Source: Nocardioides deserti
GTDB taxonomy: Bacteria > Actinomycetota > Actinomycetes > Propionibacteriales > Nocardioidaceae
NCBI RefSeq assembly: GCF_014266025.1
Contig: NZ_JACMYC010000006.1
Span: forward strand, 213,356-277,355
Direction: 5' to 3'
DNA: 64,000 nucleotides
Shown: positions 34,646 through 45,391 of the stretch, one piece after another
Layout of the letters: each line of letters starts with the position of its first letter
How positions within the stretch are numbered: position 1 is the stretch's first letter
Translations under genes and position numbers: made by a program
Notes under the pieces: generated by a model
Database searches by the model: none
Seen by the model: only the letters and a program-made list of their open reading frames with translations
Told to the model about the DNA's origin: nothing

Positions 34646-35221
34646 TCAGGACTGCTGGACGTCGTCGAGCGCGGCGAAGATCCGGGAGGTGACCTCGTCG
34701 ACCGGGCCCATGCCGTCGACCGAGATCAGGATCCCTCGCTCGCGGTAGACCTCGATCAGCGGCTCGGTCTGCTCGGCGTAGATCTCCTGGCGCCGGCGGA
34801 TCACGTCCTCGGTGTCGTCGGCGCGGCCCTCGACCTGGGCGCGCTGCAGCAGGCGCTGCACGATCTCGTCGGCGTCGACGGTCAGGCACACGACCGCGTC
34901 GAGGGAGTGGCCGGTGAAGGCGATCATCCCGTCGAGCTCCTCGACCTGGGCGAGCGTCCGCGGGTAGCCGTCGAGCAGGAACCCCGGCTTGGCGTCGTCC
35001 TCGTCGATGCGGTTGCGCACCATCTTGTTGGTGACCTCGTCGGGGACGTACTCCCCCGCGTCCATGTACCGCTTCGCCTCGATGCCGAGCTCGGTGCCCT
35101 CGGAGACGTTCGCGCGGAAGATGTCACCGGTCGAGATCGCCGGGACGCCGAAGTGCTCGGCGACGAACTTCGCCTGGGTGCCCTTGCCGGCGCCCGGGGG
35201 GCCCATCAGGATCAGCCTCAA
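34646..35221 (-). CDS. adk: adenylate kinase
   Basis: Interconverts ATP + AMP and 2 ADP. 191 residues: P-loop MGPPGAGKGTQAKFVA, AMP-binding STGDIFRANV and LLDGYPRTLAQVEEL. The LID is the short form (ADDTEDVIRRRQEIY), without the roughly 30-residue zinc-type insertion, as in mycobacteria. The start is TTG 35219-35221, overlapping the secY stop as TTGA. The alternative ATG six codons downstream would cut into the first beta strand before the P-loop, so TTG is preferred. Confidence 0.96.
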   Translation of the reverse strand: MRLILMGPPGAGKGTQAKFVAEHFGVPAISTGDIFRANVSEGTELGIEAKRYMDAGEYVPDEVTNKMVRNRIDEDDAKPGFLLDGYPRTLAQVEELDGMIAFTGHSLDAVVCLTVDADEIVQRLLQRAQVEGRADDTEDVIRRRQEIYAEQTEPLIEVYRERGILISVDGMGPVDEVTSRIFAALDDVQQS

Positions 35222-36513
35222 CGGAGGAACCCTTCGTAGTTGCGCTGCTGCAGCTGGCTCTCGATCTGCTTCACCGTGTCCAGGGCGACACCGACCATGA
35301 TGAGGATCGACGTGCCACCGAACGGGAAGTTCTGGTTGGCGTTGATGAGCACCAGTGCGATCAGCGGGATCAGTGCCACGAGGCCGAGGTAGATCGCCCC
35401 GGGGAACGTGATGCGGGACAGGACGTAGGACAGGTAGTCCTCGGTCGGCTTGCCCGCCCGGATCCCGGGGATGAAGCCGCCGTACTTCTTCATGTTGTCG
35501 GCCACCTCGTTGGGGTTGAAGGTGATCGACACGTAGAAGTAGGTGAAGAAGACGATGAGCAGGAAGAACGTCGCCATGTAGAGCGGGTTGTCGCCGGTGA
35601 CGAAGTACTTGTTGATCCACCGGATGACCGCGGAGTCGGCGTTCTGGTTGAACTGCACCGCCATCGCCGGCAGGTAGAGCAGCGACGAGGCGAAGATGAC
35701 CGGGATGATGCCGGCCTGGTTGACCTTCAGCGGGATGTAGGTCGAGCTGCCGCCGAACATCTTGCGGCCCACCATCCGGCGGGCGTACTGCACCGGGATC
35801 CGGCGCTGCGCCTGCTCGATGAAGATGACCGCGGCGACGATCACGAGACCGACGACCATGACGACGCCGAACATCCACCAGCCCTGCTGCTTCTGGACGT
35901 CCCACATGGACGCCGGGAAGGTCGCGACGACCTGGGTGAAGATGAGGATCGACATGCCGTTGCCGACGCCGCGCTCGGTGATCAGCTCGCCGAGCCACAT
36001 GATCACCGCGGTGCCCGCGGTCATGGTGACGACGAGGACCAGGAACGTGCCGGTGCCGTTGCTGTGCAGCAGCGGCTCGGTGCAGCCCTGGAGCAGGTTG
36101 CCCGAGCGGGCGAGGGCGACGATGCCGGTGGCCTGGAGGACCGCGAGGCCCAGCGTCAGGTACCGGGTGTACTGCGTGATCTTGGTCTGGCCCGCCTGGC
36201 CCTCCTTCTTCAGCGCTTCGAGCCGTGGGATGACCACGACGAGCAGCTGCAGGATGATGCTGGCGGTGATGTAGGGCATGATCCCCAGCGCGAAGACCGT
36301 CAGCTGGAGGAGCGCCCCGCCCGAGAACAGGTTGATCAGGTTGTAGACGCTGTTGTCCTCGACCTGCGCGATGCAGCTCTGGACGTTGGCGACGTTGACA
36401 CCCGGGGCGGGGATCTGCGACCCGAGCCTGAAGATCGCCACGATCATCAGGACGAAGAGCAGCTTGCGCCGCAGGTCCGGAGTCCGGAATGCGTTCACGA
36501 ACGCGCTGAGCAC
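35218..36513 (-). CDS. secY: preprotein translocase subunit SecY
   Basis: Channel subunit of the Sec translocon, 431 residues and ten predicted membrane helices. Conserved: AFRTPDLRRKLLFVLMIV (N-terminal helix and basic residues), GLGSQIPAPG-type plug entry (RLGSQIPAPGVN), LGIMPYITASIILQLL, ELITERGVGNGMSILIF and KYGGFIPGIRAGKPTEDYL. Starts at GTG 36511-36513. It follows rplO only after 189 nt that hold a GC-rich hairpin, so it may be transcribed partly from its own promoter. Confidence 0.98.
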   Translation of the reverse strand: MLSAFVNAFRTPDLRRKLLFVLMIVAIFRLGSQIPAPGVNVANVQSCIAQVEDNSVYNLINLFSGGALLQLTVFALGIMPYITASIILQLLVVVIPRLEALKKEGQAGQTKITQYTRYLTLGLAVLQATGIVALARSGNLLQGCTEPLLHSNGTGTFLVLVVTMTAGTAVIMWLGELITERGVGNGMSILIFTQVVATFPASMWDVQKQQGWWMFGVVMVVGLVIVAAVIFIEQAQRRIPVQYARRMVGRKMFGGSSTYIPLKVNQAGIIPVIFASSLLYLPAMAVQFNQNADSAVIRWINKYFVTGDNPLYMATFFLLIVFFTYFYVSITFNPNEVADNMKKYGGFIPGIRAGKPTEDYLSYVLSRITFPGAIYLGLVALIPLIALVLINANQNFPFGGTSILIMVGVALDTVKQIESQLQQRNYEGFLR

Positions 36514-36642
36514 GAAGTTCCTCTTTTCCCTGCTGGAGCCGCCTCTCGACGGCCGGCGAGCCCCGGAAGCCTAACAGGCAGGTGACGCCGACACGGTCCC
36601 GGCCGGGGTGCTCGGGACGTGGGTGGAGCTGGTGATGCGCGA

Positions 36643-36690
36643 GAGGGGCGCGGTGCGCATGCTGGACTCAGCAACCGCGCCGCGCCCCTC
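36643..36690 (-). terminator. hairpin between rplO and secY
   Basis: An 11-bp perfect GC stem (36643-36653 with 36680-36690) extended by a few pairs, with a loop of about 26 nt, 12 nt after the rplO stop. It could end or attenuate the spc transcript before secY-adk-map. Confidence 0.5.
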
Positions 36691-36702
36691 CCGGGACAAC
36701 GA

Positions 36703-37143
36703 TCACAGGACGGTGGTGGTGCCGCCTGCAGCCTCGATCTTCTGCTTGGCCGAGGCCGAGAACGCGTTCGCGCTCACGTCGACCTTGACCGAGATGTCGC
36801 CCTGGCCGAGGACCTTGACCGGGTGGCCGTCGCGGACGGCGCCACGGGCGATCAGGTCCGCGACGGTGACGGTGCCACCCTCGGGGAACAGCTCGCCGAG
36901 CCGGTCGAGGTTGACGACCTGGAACTCCACCTTGAAGGGGTTCTTGAAGCCCTTGAGCTTCGGCAGCCGCATGTGCAGCGGCATCTGGCCACCCTCGAAG
37001 GCCGAGGGGACCTGGTAGCGAGCCTTGGTGCCCTTGGTACCGCGGCCCGCGGTCTTGCCCTTGGAGCCCTCACCGCGACCCACACGGGTCTTGGCGGTCT
37101 TGGCACCCGGGGCGGGGCGCAGGTGGTGCAGCTTGAGCGTCAT
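36703..37143 (-). CDS. rplO: 50S ribosomal protein L15
   Basis: Late-assembly large-subunit protein. 146 residues; the basic N-terminus [20 protein letters not shown], then [18 protein letters not shown] and [20 protein letters not shown] are diagnostic. Last gene of the spc cluster proper, 1 nt after rpmD. Confidence 0.98.
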   Translation of the reverse strand: MTLKLHHLRPAPGAKTAKTRVGRGEGSKGKTAGRGTKGTKARYQVPSAFEGGQMPLHMRLPKLKGFKNPFKVEFQVVNLDRLGELFPEGGTVTVADLIARGAVRDGHPVKVLGQGDISVKVDVSANAFSASAKQKIEAAGGTTTVL

Positions 37144-37144
37144 G

Positions 37145-37327
37145 TCAGTCGACCTCCTCGACCGTCACCAGGTGACGGACGGTGTGGACCATGCCGCGGA
37201 TCTCCGGGCGGTCCTCCTTGACGACCACGTCGCCGATCCGCTTGAGACCGAGCGTGCGCAGGGTCTCGCGCTGGTTGGCCTTGCAGCCGATCGTGGACTT
37301 CTTCTGCTGGACCTTCAGCTGCGCCAT
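37145..37327 (-). CDS. rpmD: 50S ribosomal protein L30
   Basis: 60 residues, normal length. [20 protein letters not shown] and [16 protein letters not shown] are the conserved ends. The ATG overlaps the rpsE stop by one base (TGATG), so translation is coupled. Confidence 0.97.
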   Translation of the reverse strand: MAQLKVQQKKSTIGCKANQRETLRTLGLKRIGDVVVKEDRPEIRGMVHTVRHLVTVEEVD

Positions 37328-37947
37328 CAGGAGGACACCTCCTCGGAGACACCCGCGGGGATCTCCGTGCGCGCCTTGAGGAGCGCCGCCGGGGCGACGT
37401 CCTCAACCGGCAGGCCACGGCGGGCGGCGACAGCCTCGGGCTGCTCGAGCATCTTCAGGGCCGCGACCGTCGCGTGGACGATGTTGATCTGGTTCGACGA
37501 CCCGAGCGACTTGCTCAGGATGTCGTGGATGCCGGCGGCCTCGAGGACCGCACGCACCGGGCCACCGGCGATGACGCCGGTACCAGGCGAGGCCGGACGC
37601 AGCATGACGACGCCGGCCGCCTTCTCGCCCTGGACGGGGTGAGGGATCGTGCCCTGGATGCGGGGGACGCGGAAGAAGTGCTTCTTCGCCTCCTCGACAC
37701 CCTTGGCGATCGCCGCGGGCACCTCCTTGGCCTTCCCGTAGCCGACACCGACCATGCCCTCGCCGTCACCGACGATGACCAGGGCGGTGAAGCTGAAGCG
37801 ACGACCACCCTTCACGACCTTGGCGACACGGTTGATCGCAACGACGCGCTCGATGTAGGCGGTCTTGTCAGCAGCCTGGCCGCCGCGACGGTCGTCGCGG
37901 TTGCCTCGGCGCTCGCCACCGCGCTGACTGCGCTGGGCTCCGCTCAT
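37327..37947 (-). CDS. rpsE: 30S ribosomal protein S5
   Basis: Decoding-fidelity and mRNA-entry protein of the small subunit. 206 residues from ATG 37945-37947, which has GAGGA upstream; an in-frame start further upstream is not supported. A basic Arg/Gly-rich N-terminal tail precedes the dsRNA-binding fold ([20 protein letters not shown]) and the S5 C-domain ([37 protein letters not shown]). Coupled to rpmD. Confidence 0.98.
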   Translation of the reverse strand: MSGAQRSQRGGERRGNRDDRRGGQAADKTAYIERVVAINRVAKVVKGGRRFSFTALVIVGDGEGMVGVGYGKAKEVPAAIAKGVEEAKKHFFRVPRIQGTIPHPVQGEKAAGVVMLRPASPGTGVIAGGPVRAVLEAAGIHDILSKSLGSSNQINIVHATVAALKMLEQPEAVAARRGLPVEDVAPAALLKARTEIPAGVSEEVSS

Positions 37948-37980
37948 GAGACTTTCCTCTTTCCTTGCACTTCGGGGGTC

Positions 37981-37999
37981 CACGGGGGCGCCCCCCGTG
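37981..37999 (-). other. G5/C5 hairpin between rplR and rpsE
   Basis: An 8-bp stem (37981-37988 with 37992-37999) and 3-nt loop, starting with the same CACGGGGG as the hairpin at 30167. It lies 9 nt past the rplR stop and 33 nt upstream of rpsE. Confidence 0.45.
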
Positions 38000-38008
38000 T
38001 GTTTGCGA

Positions 38009-38398
38009 TCAGAAGGTCAGGCCGCCCGCGCGGGCGCCGTCCGCCAGGGCCGCGACGCGACCGTGGTACTTGTTGCCGGCGCGGTCGAAGACGACCCCGT
38101 CGATCCCGGCCGCCTTGGCCCGCTCGGCGACGAGCTCGCCGACGCGCTTGGCCTTGGCGGTCTTGTCACCGTCGAAGCCTCGCAGGTCCGACTCCATGGT
38201 GGAGGCGTACGCGAGGGTCTTGCCGACGTTGTCGTCGACGACCTGCACGGTGATGTGCTTGCTCGAACGGGTGACGACCAGGCGGGGACGCTCGGCGGAG
38301 CCGGCGACCTTCTTCCGGCCGCGGACCTGGCGACGCAGGCGCGACTTGACCCGGGCAGCGGTGTGCTTGTTGTTCTTGAGCGAGATGGCCATGGTCAC
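38009..38398 (-). CDS. rplR: 50S ribosomal protein L18
   Basis: Binds 5S rRNA with L5 and anchors it in the central protuberance. 129 residues from GTG 38396-38398, which overlaps the rplF stop as GTGA; ATG 38390-38392 (MAISLK) is an equally good start. Conserved: [38 protein letters not shown] and [19 protein letters not shown]. Confidence 0.97.
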   Translation of the reverse strand: MTMAISLKNNKHTAARVKSRLRRQVRGRKKVAGSAERPRLVVTRSSKHITVQVVDDNVGKTLAYASTMESDLRGFDGDKTAKAKRVGELVAERAKAAGIDGVVFDRAGNKYHGRVAALADGARAGGLTF

Positions 38399-38934
38399 TT
38401 ACCAGCCTTTCCGACCTTGCGGCGGATCTGCTCGCCGGCGTAACGGACGCCCTTGCCCTTGTAGGGCTCGGGCTTGCGCAGCTTGCGGATCTTCGCGGCG
38501 GTCTCGCCGACGAGCTGCTTGTCGATGCCCTGGACACCGAGCTTGGTCGGACCCTCGACCGTGAACGTGATGCCCTCGGGGGCGTCGAACACGATCGAGT
38601 GCGAGTAGCCGAGCTGGAACTCCAGCTGCGTGGGGCCCTTGGACAGGACGCGGTAGCCGACGCCCACGATCTCGAGCTTCTTCTCGTAGCCCTCGGTGAC
38701 ACCGACGACCATGTTGTTGACCAGGGTGCGGGTCAGGCCGTGCAGGGACTTGCTGATGCGCTCGTCGTCGGGGCGCTTGACGTCGAGGACGCCCTCGCCC
38801 TGCTCGACGGTGATCGGCGCGGCGATGGTGTGGGACAGGGTGCCCTTGGGGCCCTTGACCGTCACCACCGGGCCGTCGATCGCCACGTCGACGCCGGACG
38901 GGACCGCGACGGGGAGCTTGCCAATACGCGACAT
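38395..38934 (-). CDS. rplF: 50S ribosomal protein L6
   Basis: Large-subunit protein at the base of the L7/L12 stalk near the factor-binding site. 179 residues with two repeated L6 folds; [31 protein letters not shown] and the C-terminal [20 protein letters not shown] are diagnostic. Overlaps rplR by 4 nt. Confidence 0.98.
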   Translation of the reverse strand: MSRIGKLPVAVPSGVDVAIDGPVVTVKGPKGTLSHTIAAPITVEQGEGVLDVKRPDDERISKSLHGLTRTLVNNMVVGVTEGYEKKLEIVGVGYRVLSKGPTQLEFQLGYSHSIVFDAPEGITFTVEGPTKLGVQGIDKQLVGETAAKIRKLRKPEPYKGKGVRYAGEQIRRKVGKAGK

Positions 38935-38964
38935 GCTTCTAGTTCTCCTTCGCTGATCTCGTCG

Positions 38965-39372
38965 TCACCAGACGTAGGCGAGGACTTCCCCACCCACGCC
39001 CTTCTGGTTGGCCTGGCGGTCGGTCAGCAGGCCCTGGCTCGTCGAGATGATCGCGACGCCCAGGCCGCCCAGCACCTTCGGGAGCCCCGTGTGCTTGGCG
39101 TAGACCCGGAGGCCGGGCTTGCTGATGCGGCGGACGCCCGCGATGGAGCGCTCGCGGTTGCGGCCGTACTTGAGGGTGATGGTCAGCGTCTTGCCGACCT
39201 CGCCCTCGGTCGGCTCCTTCACCTCGAAGGAGGTGATGTAACCCTCCTGCTGGAGGATCTCCGCGACGCCCTGCTTGAGCTTGCTGTACGGCATGGAAAC
39301 CGCGTCGTGGTACGCCTGGTTGGCGTTGCGCAGACGAGTGAGCATGTCTGCGATCGGGTCAGTCATCGTCAT
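38965..39372 (-). CDS. rpsH: 30S ribosomal protein S8
   Basis: Primary binder of the central 16S domain and, in E. coli, repressor of the spc operon. 135 residues, or 133 from the second [43 protein letters not shown] and [20 protein letters not shown] are diagnostic. A 79-nt gap separates it from rpsN upstream. Confidence 0.98.
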   Translation of the reverse strand: MTMTDPIADMLTRLRNANQAYHDAVSMPYSKLKQGVAEILQQEGYITSFEVKEPTEGEVGKTLTITLKYGRNRERSIAGVRRISKPGLRVYAKHTGLPKVLGGLGVAIISTSQGLLTDRQANQKGVGGEVLAYVW

Positions 39373-39451
39373 GGCCGTGAGGCCCTTTCTCCACCGTGGT
39401 TTCGCACCTGCATCTCAGGTGCGACCTGCAGCGATCGTTGTCGGGGGTTGA

Positions 39452-39637
39452 TTACCAGGAGGACTTGGTCACGCCGGGCAGCTCGCCGCGGTGCGCCATC
39501 TCACGCAGGCAGATCCGGCACAGGCCGAACTTGCGGTAGACGGCCTTGGGCCGGCCGCAGCGCTGGCAGCGGGTGTAGCCGCGGACCGCGAACTTCGGCT
39601 TGCGGGCGGCCTTGACCTTGAGAGCGGTCTTCGCCAT
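39452..39637 (-). CDS. rpsZ: 30S ribosomal protein S14, zinc-binding short type (type Z)
   Basis: 61 residues. Zinc ligands C24, C27, C40 and C43 are all present ([10 protein letters not shown] and [10 protein letters not shown]), making this the C+ form typical of actinobacteria and firmicutes. If zinc is scarce, such organisms often use a longer zinc-free S14 encoded elsewhere; none is in this window. One base separates it from rplE. Confidence 0.97.
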
Positions 39638-39638
39638 G

Positions 39639-40211
39639 TCAGTTCTCCTTGAACGGGAAGCCGAGCTGCTTGAGCAGCGCCCGACCCTGGTCGTCGTTGG
39701 TGGCCGTGGTCACGATCGTGATGTCCATGCCCCGCGACCGGTCGATCCGGTCCTGGTCGATCTCGTGGAACATGACCTGCTCGGTCAGACCGAAGGTGTA
39801 GTTGCCACGGCCGTCGAACTGCTTGGGCGAGAGGCCGCGGAAGTCGCGGATGCGCGGCAGCGCGATCGACAGCAGGCGGTCCAGGAACTCCCACATCCGG
39901 TCGCCGCGCAGCGTGGTGTGCGCACCGATCGGCATGCCCTCGCGCAGCTTGAACTGGGCGATGGACTTGCGGGCCTTGGTCACCAGCGGCTTCTGGCCGG
40001 TGATCGCGGTGAGGTCGCGGACGGCGCCCTCGATCAGCTTGGAGTCGCGCGCAGCCTCGCCGACACCCATGTTGACCACGATCTTCACGAGACCGGGGAC
40101 CTGCATGACGTTGCCGATCTCGAACTCGCTCTGCAGCGCCGGGAGGATCTCCTCGCGGTACCGCGTCTTCAGCCGCGGGGTCGCGGCGGCGGAGGTCTGG
40201 GTCTCGGTCAT
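39639..40211 (-). CDS. rplE: 50S ribosomal protein L5
   Basis: 5S rRNA-binding protein of the central protuberance that contacts P-site tRNA and S13. 190 residues. [40 protein letters not shown] and [20 protein letters not shown] are diagnostic. The ATG overlaps the rplX stop by one base. Confidence 0.98.
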
Positions 40212-40570
40212 CAGATTTCCTTGCCGGTCTTGCGCGAGATGCGGACGCTGCGCTCGGCCTCGTACGTCGAGCCGTCGGGGCGGCGCTTGGTGACCTCGTC
40301 GCGGCGGAAGCCGACGCGGGTCACGCCGTCGCCCTCGACGAGCATCACGTTGGAGACGTGGATGGGGGCCTCGGCGGTGATGATCCCGCCGGTGCTGTTG
40401 GTGCCACCGGTGTTGACGGCCTTGGTGTGCCGCTTCATCCGGTTGACGCCCTCGACGATCACCCGGTCCTCCTCACGGAGCACCTGGATGACCTTGCCCT
40501 CGGCACCCTTGTCCTTGCCGGCGATCACCTTGACGGTGTCGCCCTTCTTGATGTTCATGTTCTTCGCCAT
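40211..40570 (-). CDS. rplX: 50S ribosomal protein L24
   Basis: Early assembly initiator of the large subunit. 119 residues with an N-terminal KOW motif ([20 protein letters not shown]) and [18 protein letters not shown]. It lies 3 nt after rplN and overlaps rplE. Confidence 0.98.
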   Translation of the reverse strand: MAKNMNIKKGDTVKVIAGKDKGAEGKVIQVLREEDRVIVEGVNRMKRHTKAVNTGGTNSTGGIITAEAPIHVSNVMLVEGDGVTRVGFRRDEVTKRRPDGSTYEAERSVRISRKTGKEI

Positions 40571-40573
40571 GGC

Positions 40574-40942
40574 TCAGAGCACCTCCGGCGCGAGCGAGAT
40601 GATCTTCATGAACTTCTTCTCGCGCAGCTCGCGGCCCACGGGGCCGAAGATTCGGGTGCCTCGCGGCTCGCCGTCGTTCTTGAGGATCACGGCGGCGTTC
40701 TCGTCGAAGCGGATGTACGAGCCGTCGGCACGGCGGCGCTCCTTGACGGTGCGCACGACGACGGCCTTGACGACGTCACCCTTCTTGACGTTGCCACCGG
40801 GGATCGCGTCCTTCACGGTGGCGACGATGACGTCGCCGATACCGGCGTAGCGCCGACCCGAGCCACCGAGAACACGGATGCAGAGGATTTCCTTCGCACC
40901 GGTGTTGTCGGCGACCTTGAGTCGCGACTCCTGCTGGATCAT
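40574..40942 (-). CDS. rplN: 50S ribosomal protein L14
   Basis: Large-subunit protein at the intersubunit face. 122 residues, standard. [20 protein letters not shown] and [20 protein letters not shown] with [20 protein letters not shown] are diagnostic. It is separated from rpsQ by 97 nt, the likely boundary between S10 and spc clusters; a secondary promoter there is possible. Confidence 0.98.
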   Translation of the reverse strand: MIQQESRLKVADNTGAKEILCIRVLGGSGRRYAGIGDVIVATVKDAIPGGNVKKGDVVKAVVVRTVKERRRADGSYIRFDENAAVILKNDGEPRGTRIFGPVGRELREKKFMKIISLAPEVL

Positions 40943-41039
40943 CAGTCTCTCCTGGTTGTCGTGCCGGTTCTCGACGACTCACGGTCGACGAGCCTGGCCG
41001 AACTTGTCGTGGACCTCCCGCCGGTGGGCGGTGAGGGTG

Positions 41040-41315
41040 TTACTTGGCCTTCTCGAGGATCTGGACGACGCGCCAGCGCTTGGTCGCGGACAGCGGCCGG
41101 GTCTCCATGAGGAGCACGCGGTCACCGATGCCGCACTCGTTGGCCTCGTCGTGCGCCTTGAGCTTGCTCGTGCGGCGCATGACCTTGCCGTACAGCGCGT
41201 GCTTGACGCGGTCCTCGACGGACACGACCACGGTCTTGTCCATCTTGTCGCTGACGACCAGGCCCTCGCGGACCTTGCGGGAGCTGCGCTCCACGGTCGG
41301 GGTCTGCTCGCTCAT
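41040..41315 (-). CDS. rpsQ: 30S ribosomal protein S17
   Basis: 91 residues, OB fold that binds 16S helices 7 and 11. [20 protein letters not shown] and [20 protein letters not shown] are diagnostic. ATG 41313-41315 overlaps the rpmC stop in ATGA. Last gene of the S10 cluster. Confidence 0.98.
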   Translation of the reverse strand: MSEQTPTVERSSRKVREGLVVSDKMDKTVVVSVEDRVKHALYGKVMRRTSKLKAHDEANECGIGDRVLLMETRPLSATKRWRVVQILEKAK

Positions 41316-41557
41316 GCGGCACCATCCTCGTTGTCGGTCCCGGGCGCCGTGCGGATGCCGAGCTCGCGCTCGCGCACCACCGTGTAGATCCGGGCGATGT
41401 CCTTCTTGACCGAGCGGAGCCGGCCGTGGCTCTCCAGCTGGCCGGTGGCCGCCTGGAAACGGAGGTTGAACAGCTCCTCCTTGGCCTCGCGCAGCTTCGC
41501 CTCGAGGTCGACGTCGTTGAGCTCGTCGAGCTCGTGGGCCTTGGTGCTGTTGGCCAT
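41312..41557 (-). CDS. rpmC: 50S ribosomal protein L29
   Basis: Small helical-hairpin protein at the tunnel exit, contacted by SRP and trigger factor. 81 residues; [20 protein letters not shown] and [20 protein letters not shown] are diagnostic, with a short acidic C-terminus. It overlaps rplP by 1 nt and rpsQ by 4 nt. Confidence 0.98.
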   Translation of the reverse strand: MANSTKAHELDELNDVDLEAKLREAKEELFNLRFQAATGQLESHGRLRSVKKDIARIYTVVRERELGIRTAPGTDNEDGAA

Positions 41558-41976
41558 CAGAATTCACCCGCCTCTCGCGAGATGAACCGGCACTTCATCG
41601 GGAGCTTGTGCATCGCGCGGCGCATGGCCTCGCGGGCGACGTCCTCGGTGACACCGGAGAGTTCGAACATGACGCGGCCGGGCTTGACGTTCGCCACCCA
41701 CCACTCGGGGGAGCCCTTGCCGGAACCCATGCGGGTCTCGGCCGGCTTCTTGGTCAGCGGGCGGTCGGGGTAGATGTTGATCCACACCTTGCCGCCACGC
41801 TTGATGTGGCGCGTCATCGCGATACGCGCCGACTCGATCTGGCGGTTGGTCACGTAGTGACCCTCGATCGCCTGGATGCCGTACTCACCGAACGCGAGCG
41901 TGGTGCCACCCTTGGCCATACCGGTCCGCTTGGGGTGGTGCTGCTTGCGGTGCTTGACACGACGGGGCATCAGCAT
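41557..41976 (-). CDS. rplP: 50S ribosomal protein L16
   Basis: Large-subunit protein close to the A-site tRNA elbow. 139 residues; [40 protein letters not shown] and [20 protein letters not shown] are diagnostic. Starts 4 nt after rpsC. Confidence 0.98.
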   Translation of the reverse strand: MLMPRRVKHRKQHHPKRTGMAKGGTTLAFGEYGIQAIEGHYVTNRQIESARIAMTRHIKRGGKVWINIYPDRPLTKKPAETRMGSGKGSPEWWVANVKPGRVMFELSGVTEDVAREAMRRAMHKLPMKCRFISREAGEF

Positions 41977-41980
41977 GAGG

Positions 41981-42820
41981 TCAGCCCTCCTGGGTCTCGG
42001 CCGGGGTCGTGGCCTGGGCGGTGTCGCCGCCGGCCGGCGCCTCGGTCACGGCCGGGGCGTCGCCGCCACGGTCGGAACGGGTGGGACGGTCACCGCGCGA
42101 GCCACGGCTCGGGCGCTCGCCGCCACGGGTCGGACGGCCACCGCGGCCGGGGACACCGGCGCGGGCAGCGGCCTGGGCCTGGCGCTCGGCACGGGTGCCG
42201 GCGACCTCGCCCTTGTAGATCCAGACCTTCACGCCGATGCGGCCGAAGGTCGTGCGCGCCTCGTAGAAGCCGTAGTCGATGTCCGCACGCAGGGTGTGCA
42301 GCGGGACGCGACCCTCGCGGTAGAACTCCGTGCGCGACATCTCGGCGCCGTTGAGGCGGCCCGAGCACTGGATCCGGATGCCCTTGGCACCCGAGCGCAT
42401 GGTCGTCTGCATCGCCTTGCGCATCGCGCGGCGGAACTGCACACGGCCGGAGAGCTGCTCGGCGACGCCCTGGGCGACCAGCTGCGCGTCGACCTCGGGG
42501 CTCTTGACCTCGAGGATGTTGAGCTGCACCTGCTTGCCGGTCAGCTTCTCGAGCTCGCCGCGGATGCGGTCGGCCTCGGCGCCGCGGCGGCCGATGACGA
42601 TGCCGGGACGCGCGGTGTGGATGTCCACCCGGACGCGGTCACGCGTGCGCTCGATCTCGACCTTGGAGATGCCTGCCCGCTCCATGCCCTTGGAGAGCAG
42701 CTTGCGGATCGCGACGTCCTCGCCGACGTAGGACTTGTACAGCTTGTCGGCGTACCACCGCGACTTGTGGTCGGTGGAGATGCCGAGGCGGAAGCCGTTC
42801 GGGTTGATCTTCTGGCCCAT
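41981..42820 (-). CDS. rpsC: 30S ribosomal protein S3 with basic/acidic C-terminal tail
   Basis: mRNA-entry helicase-site protein of the 30S head. 279 residues: KH domain ([20 protein letters not shown]) and C-domain ([36 protein letters not shown]). Beyond residue 215 comes an Arg/Gly-rich repeat region ([20 protein letters not shown]), then an acidic Thr/Ala/Glu end. E. coli S3 is 233 residues, so the tail is an extension. ATG 42818-42820 overlaps the rplV stop. Confidence 0.97.
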   Translation of the reverse strand: MGQKINPNGFRLGISTDHKSRWYADKLYKSYVGEDVAIRKLLSKGMERAGISKVEIERTRDRVRVDIHTARPGIVIGRRGAEADRIRGELEKLTGKQVQLNILEVKSPEVDAQLVAQGVAEQLSGRVQFRRAMRKAMQTTMRSGAKGIRIQCSGRLNGAEMSRTEFYREGRVPLHTLRADIDYGFYEARTTFGRIGVKVWIYKGEVAGTRAERQAQAAARAGVPGRGGRPTRGGERPSRGSRGDRPTRSDRGGDAPAVTEAPAGGDTAQATTPAETQEG

Positions 42821-43260
42821 CAGGCACTCTTTCCGTTCTTCCGGGCGGTCTTCTTCTCCGCGACCACGGCAGCCGGCTGGACGACCAGCGTGATGTGGCT
42901 CGTGCGCTTGTTGATGCGCGTCGCACGACCCTGGGCGCGGGGGCGCCACCGCTTCATCGTCGGACCCTCGTCGACCAGGGCGACCGAGACGACCAGGTCG
43001 GCCCGGTCGAGGCCCTCGGTGGTCTCGGCGTTCGCGATGGCGCTCTCGAGGACCTTGTAGACGGTCTCGGACGCCGCCTGCGGGGCGAACTGGAGCAGGG
43101 CGAGGGCGTCGTCGACGGCCATGCCGCGGACCATGTCCACGACGCGGCGGGCCTTCATCGGCGTGATCCGCGTGAAGCGGGCGCTCGCGAAGGCGCCGGG
43201 CTGGTCGCCGAGGAGCGACTCGCGGCGCGCGCTCGTGCGCTGACGTTCGGTGACACTCAT
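42820..43260 (-). CDS. rplV: 50S ribosomal protein L22
   Basis: Lines the exit tunnel; its loop shapes macrolide access. 146 residues; [20 protein letters not shown] and the hairpin region [20 protein letters not shown] are diagnostic. Slightly longer at both ends than E. coli L22. Overlaps rpsS by 4 nt and rpsC by 1 nt. Confidence 0.98.
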   Translation of the reverse strand: MSVTERQRTSARRESLLGDQPGAFASARFTRITPMKARRVVDMVRGMAVDDALALLQFAPQAASETVYKVLESAIANAETTEGLDRADLVVSVALVDEGPTMKRWRPRAQGRATRINKRTSHITLVVQPAAVVAEKKTARKNGKSA

Positions 43261-43538
43261 CGACGGCGTCCCTTCCGGTCTTCCTTGACGTGCCCGCGGT
43301 AGGTGCGGGTGGGGGCGAACTCGCCGAGCTTGTGGCCGACCATCGAGTCGGTCACGAAGACCGGCACGTGCTTGCGGCCGTCGTGGACGGCGATCGTGTG
43401 GCCGATCATCGCCGGGACGATCATCGAACGGCGCGACCAGGTCTTGATGACGTTGTGGGTGCCCTTGTCGTTCTCGGCGTCCACCTTCTTCATCAGGTGG
43501 TCGTCGACGAAGGGGCCCTTCTTCAGGCTGCGAGGCAT
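43257..43538 (-). CDS. rpsS: 30S ribosomal protein S19
   Basis: Head protein that pairs with S13. 93 residues; [39 protein letters not shown] and [20 protein letters not shown] are diagnostic. 5 nt after rplB; ATGA overlap with rplV. Confidence 0.98.
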   Translation of the reverse strand: MPRSLKKGPFVDDHLMKKVDAENDKGTHNVIKTWSRRSMIVPAMIGHTIAVHDGRKHVPVFVTDSMVGHKLGEFAPTRTYRGHVKEDRKGRRR

Positions 43539-43543
43539 GTCAG

Positions 43544-44380
<837 letters not shown>

Positions 44381-44411
44381 TTAGCTCAGTCCTCTAGTCC
44401 TGGGTGCCCGG

Positions 44412-44717
44412 TCAGGAGACCGGACCTCCGAAGATGTCGATGCGGTGGCCCTCGGCGAGGCTGACGATCGCGCGCTTGGTGTCCTTGCGCTTGCCGGTGC
44501 CCGTGCGGGTGCGGCGCGTCTTGCCGGGGCGGTTGATCGTGTTCACGGAGGTGACCTTGACGCCGAAGATCTTCTCGACCGCGATCTTGATCTCGGTCTT
44601 GTTGGCGTCCGGGCGCACCAGGAACGTGTACTTGTTCGCGTCGAGGAGCCCGTAGCTCTTCTCCGAGACGACCGGCGCGAGCAGCACGTCGCGGTGGTCC
44701 TTGTGCAGGGTGCTCAC
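44412..44717 (-). CDS. rplW: 50S ribosomal protein L23
   Basis: Tunnel-exit protein that docks trigger factor and SRP. 101 residues; [20 protein letters not shown] and [20 protein letters not shown] are diagnostic. GTG/ATG overlap of 4 nt with rplD; 31 nt to rplB. Confidence 0.98.
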   Translation of the reverse strand: MSTLHKDHRDVLLAPVVSEKSYGLLDANKYTFLVRPDANKTEIKIAVEKIFGVKVTSVNTINRPGKTRRTRTGTGKRKDTKRAIVSLAEGHRIDIFGGPVS

Positions 44718-45391
44718 TGGGAGGCCTCCTCGTTCTGCGCGTCGACGGCCGGGGCCTCGACGATGGTCGCCTTGCGCTCGGAGGCGCGGGCGGCACCGGT
44801 GACGAACGCGTCGTACGCGCCCTGGGTGAAGACCACGTCGTCGGAGGCCAGCACGTCGTAGGTGTTGAGCTGGTCGACGGCGACGATGTGCACCTCGGGG
44901 GCGTTGCGCAGCGACAGCCAGGTGACGGTGTCGGTGCGCTCGAGCACCACGAGGAAGCGGGTCCGGTCAGCGAGGCCGGTCAGCGCGGCGATGGCGGCCT
45001 TGGTGGAGGGCGTGGTGCCCTCGACCAGGCCGTCGACCACGTGGATGCGGCCGTTGCGCGCCCGGTCGGAGAGGGCACCGCGGAGCGCGGCGGCCTTCAT
45101 CTTCTTGGGGGTGCGCTGGTCGTAGCTGCGCGGCTGCGGGCCGTGGACGGTGCCACCGCCGGCGAACTGCGGCGCACGGGTCGAGCCCTGGCGGGCGCGG
45201 CCGGTGCCCTTCTGCTTGTAGGGCTTGCGGCCACCACCGCGGACCTCGCCGCGGGTCTTGGTGGCGTGCGTGCCCTGACGGGCAGCGGCCTGCTGGGCGA
45301 CGACGACCTGGTGGATCAGCGGGACGTTGACGGCAACGTCGAAGATCTCGGCAGGAAGGTCGACCTTCACGGTCTTGGCGGGCATGCTCAC
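44714..45391 (-). CDS. rplD: 50S ribosomal protein L4
   Basis: Exit-tunnel protein; in gammaproteobacteria it also represses the S10 operon. 225 residues. The tunnel loop [20 protein letters not shown] and [20 protein letters not shown] are diagnostic. The C-terminus carries a short acidic extension ([10 protein letters not shown]). Overlaps rplC and rplW by 4 nt each. Confidence 0.98.
   Translation of the reverse strand: MSMPAKTVKVDLPAEIFDVAVNVPLIHQVVVAQQAAARQGTHATKTRGEVRGGGRKPYKQKGTGRARQGSTRAPQFAGGGTVHGPQPRSYDQRTPKKMKAAALRGALSDRARNGRIHVVDGLVEGTTPSTKAAIAALTGLADRTRFLVVLERTDTVTWLSLRNAPEVHIVAVDQLNTYDVLASDDVVFTQGAYDAFVTGAARASERKATIVEAPAVDAQNEEASQ

Noticed and set aside
36643..36690. Rho-independent terminator with T-tract
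   Set aside because: The stem is good but no T-run follows on the minus strand, so it is listed only as a possible attenuator or terminator.
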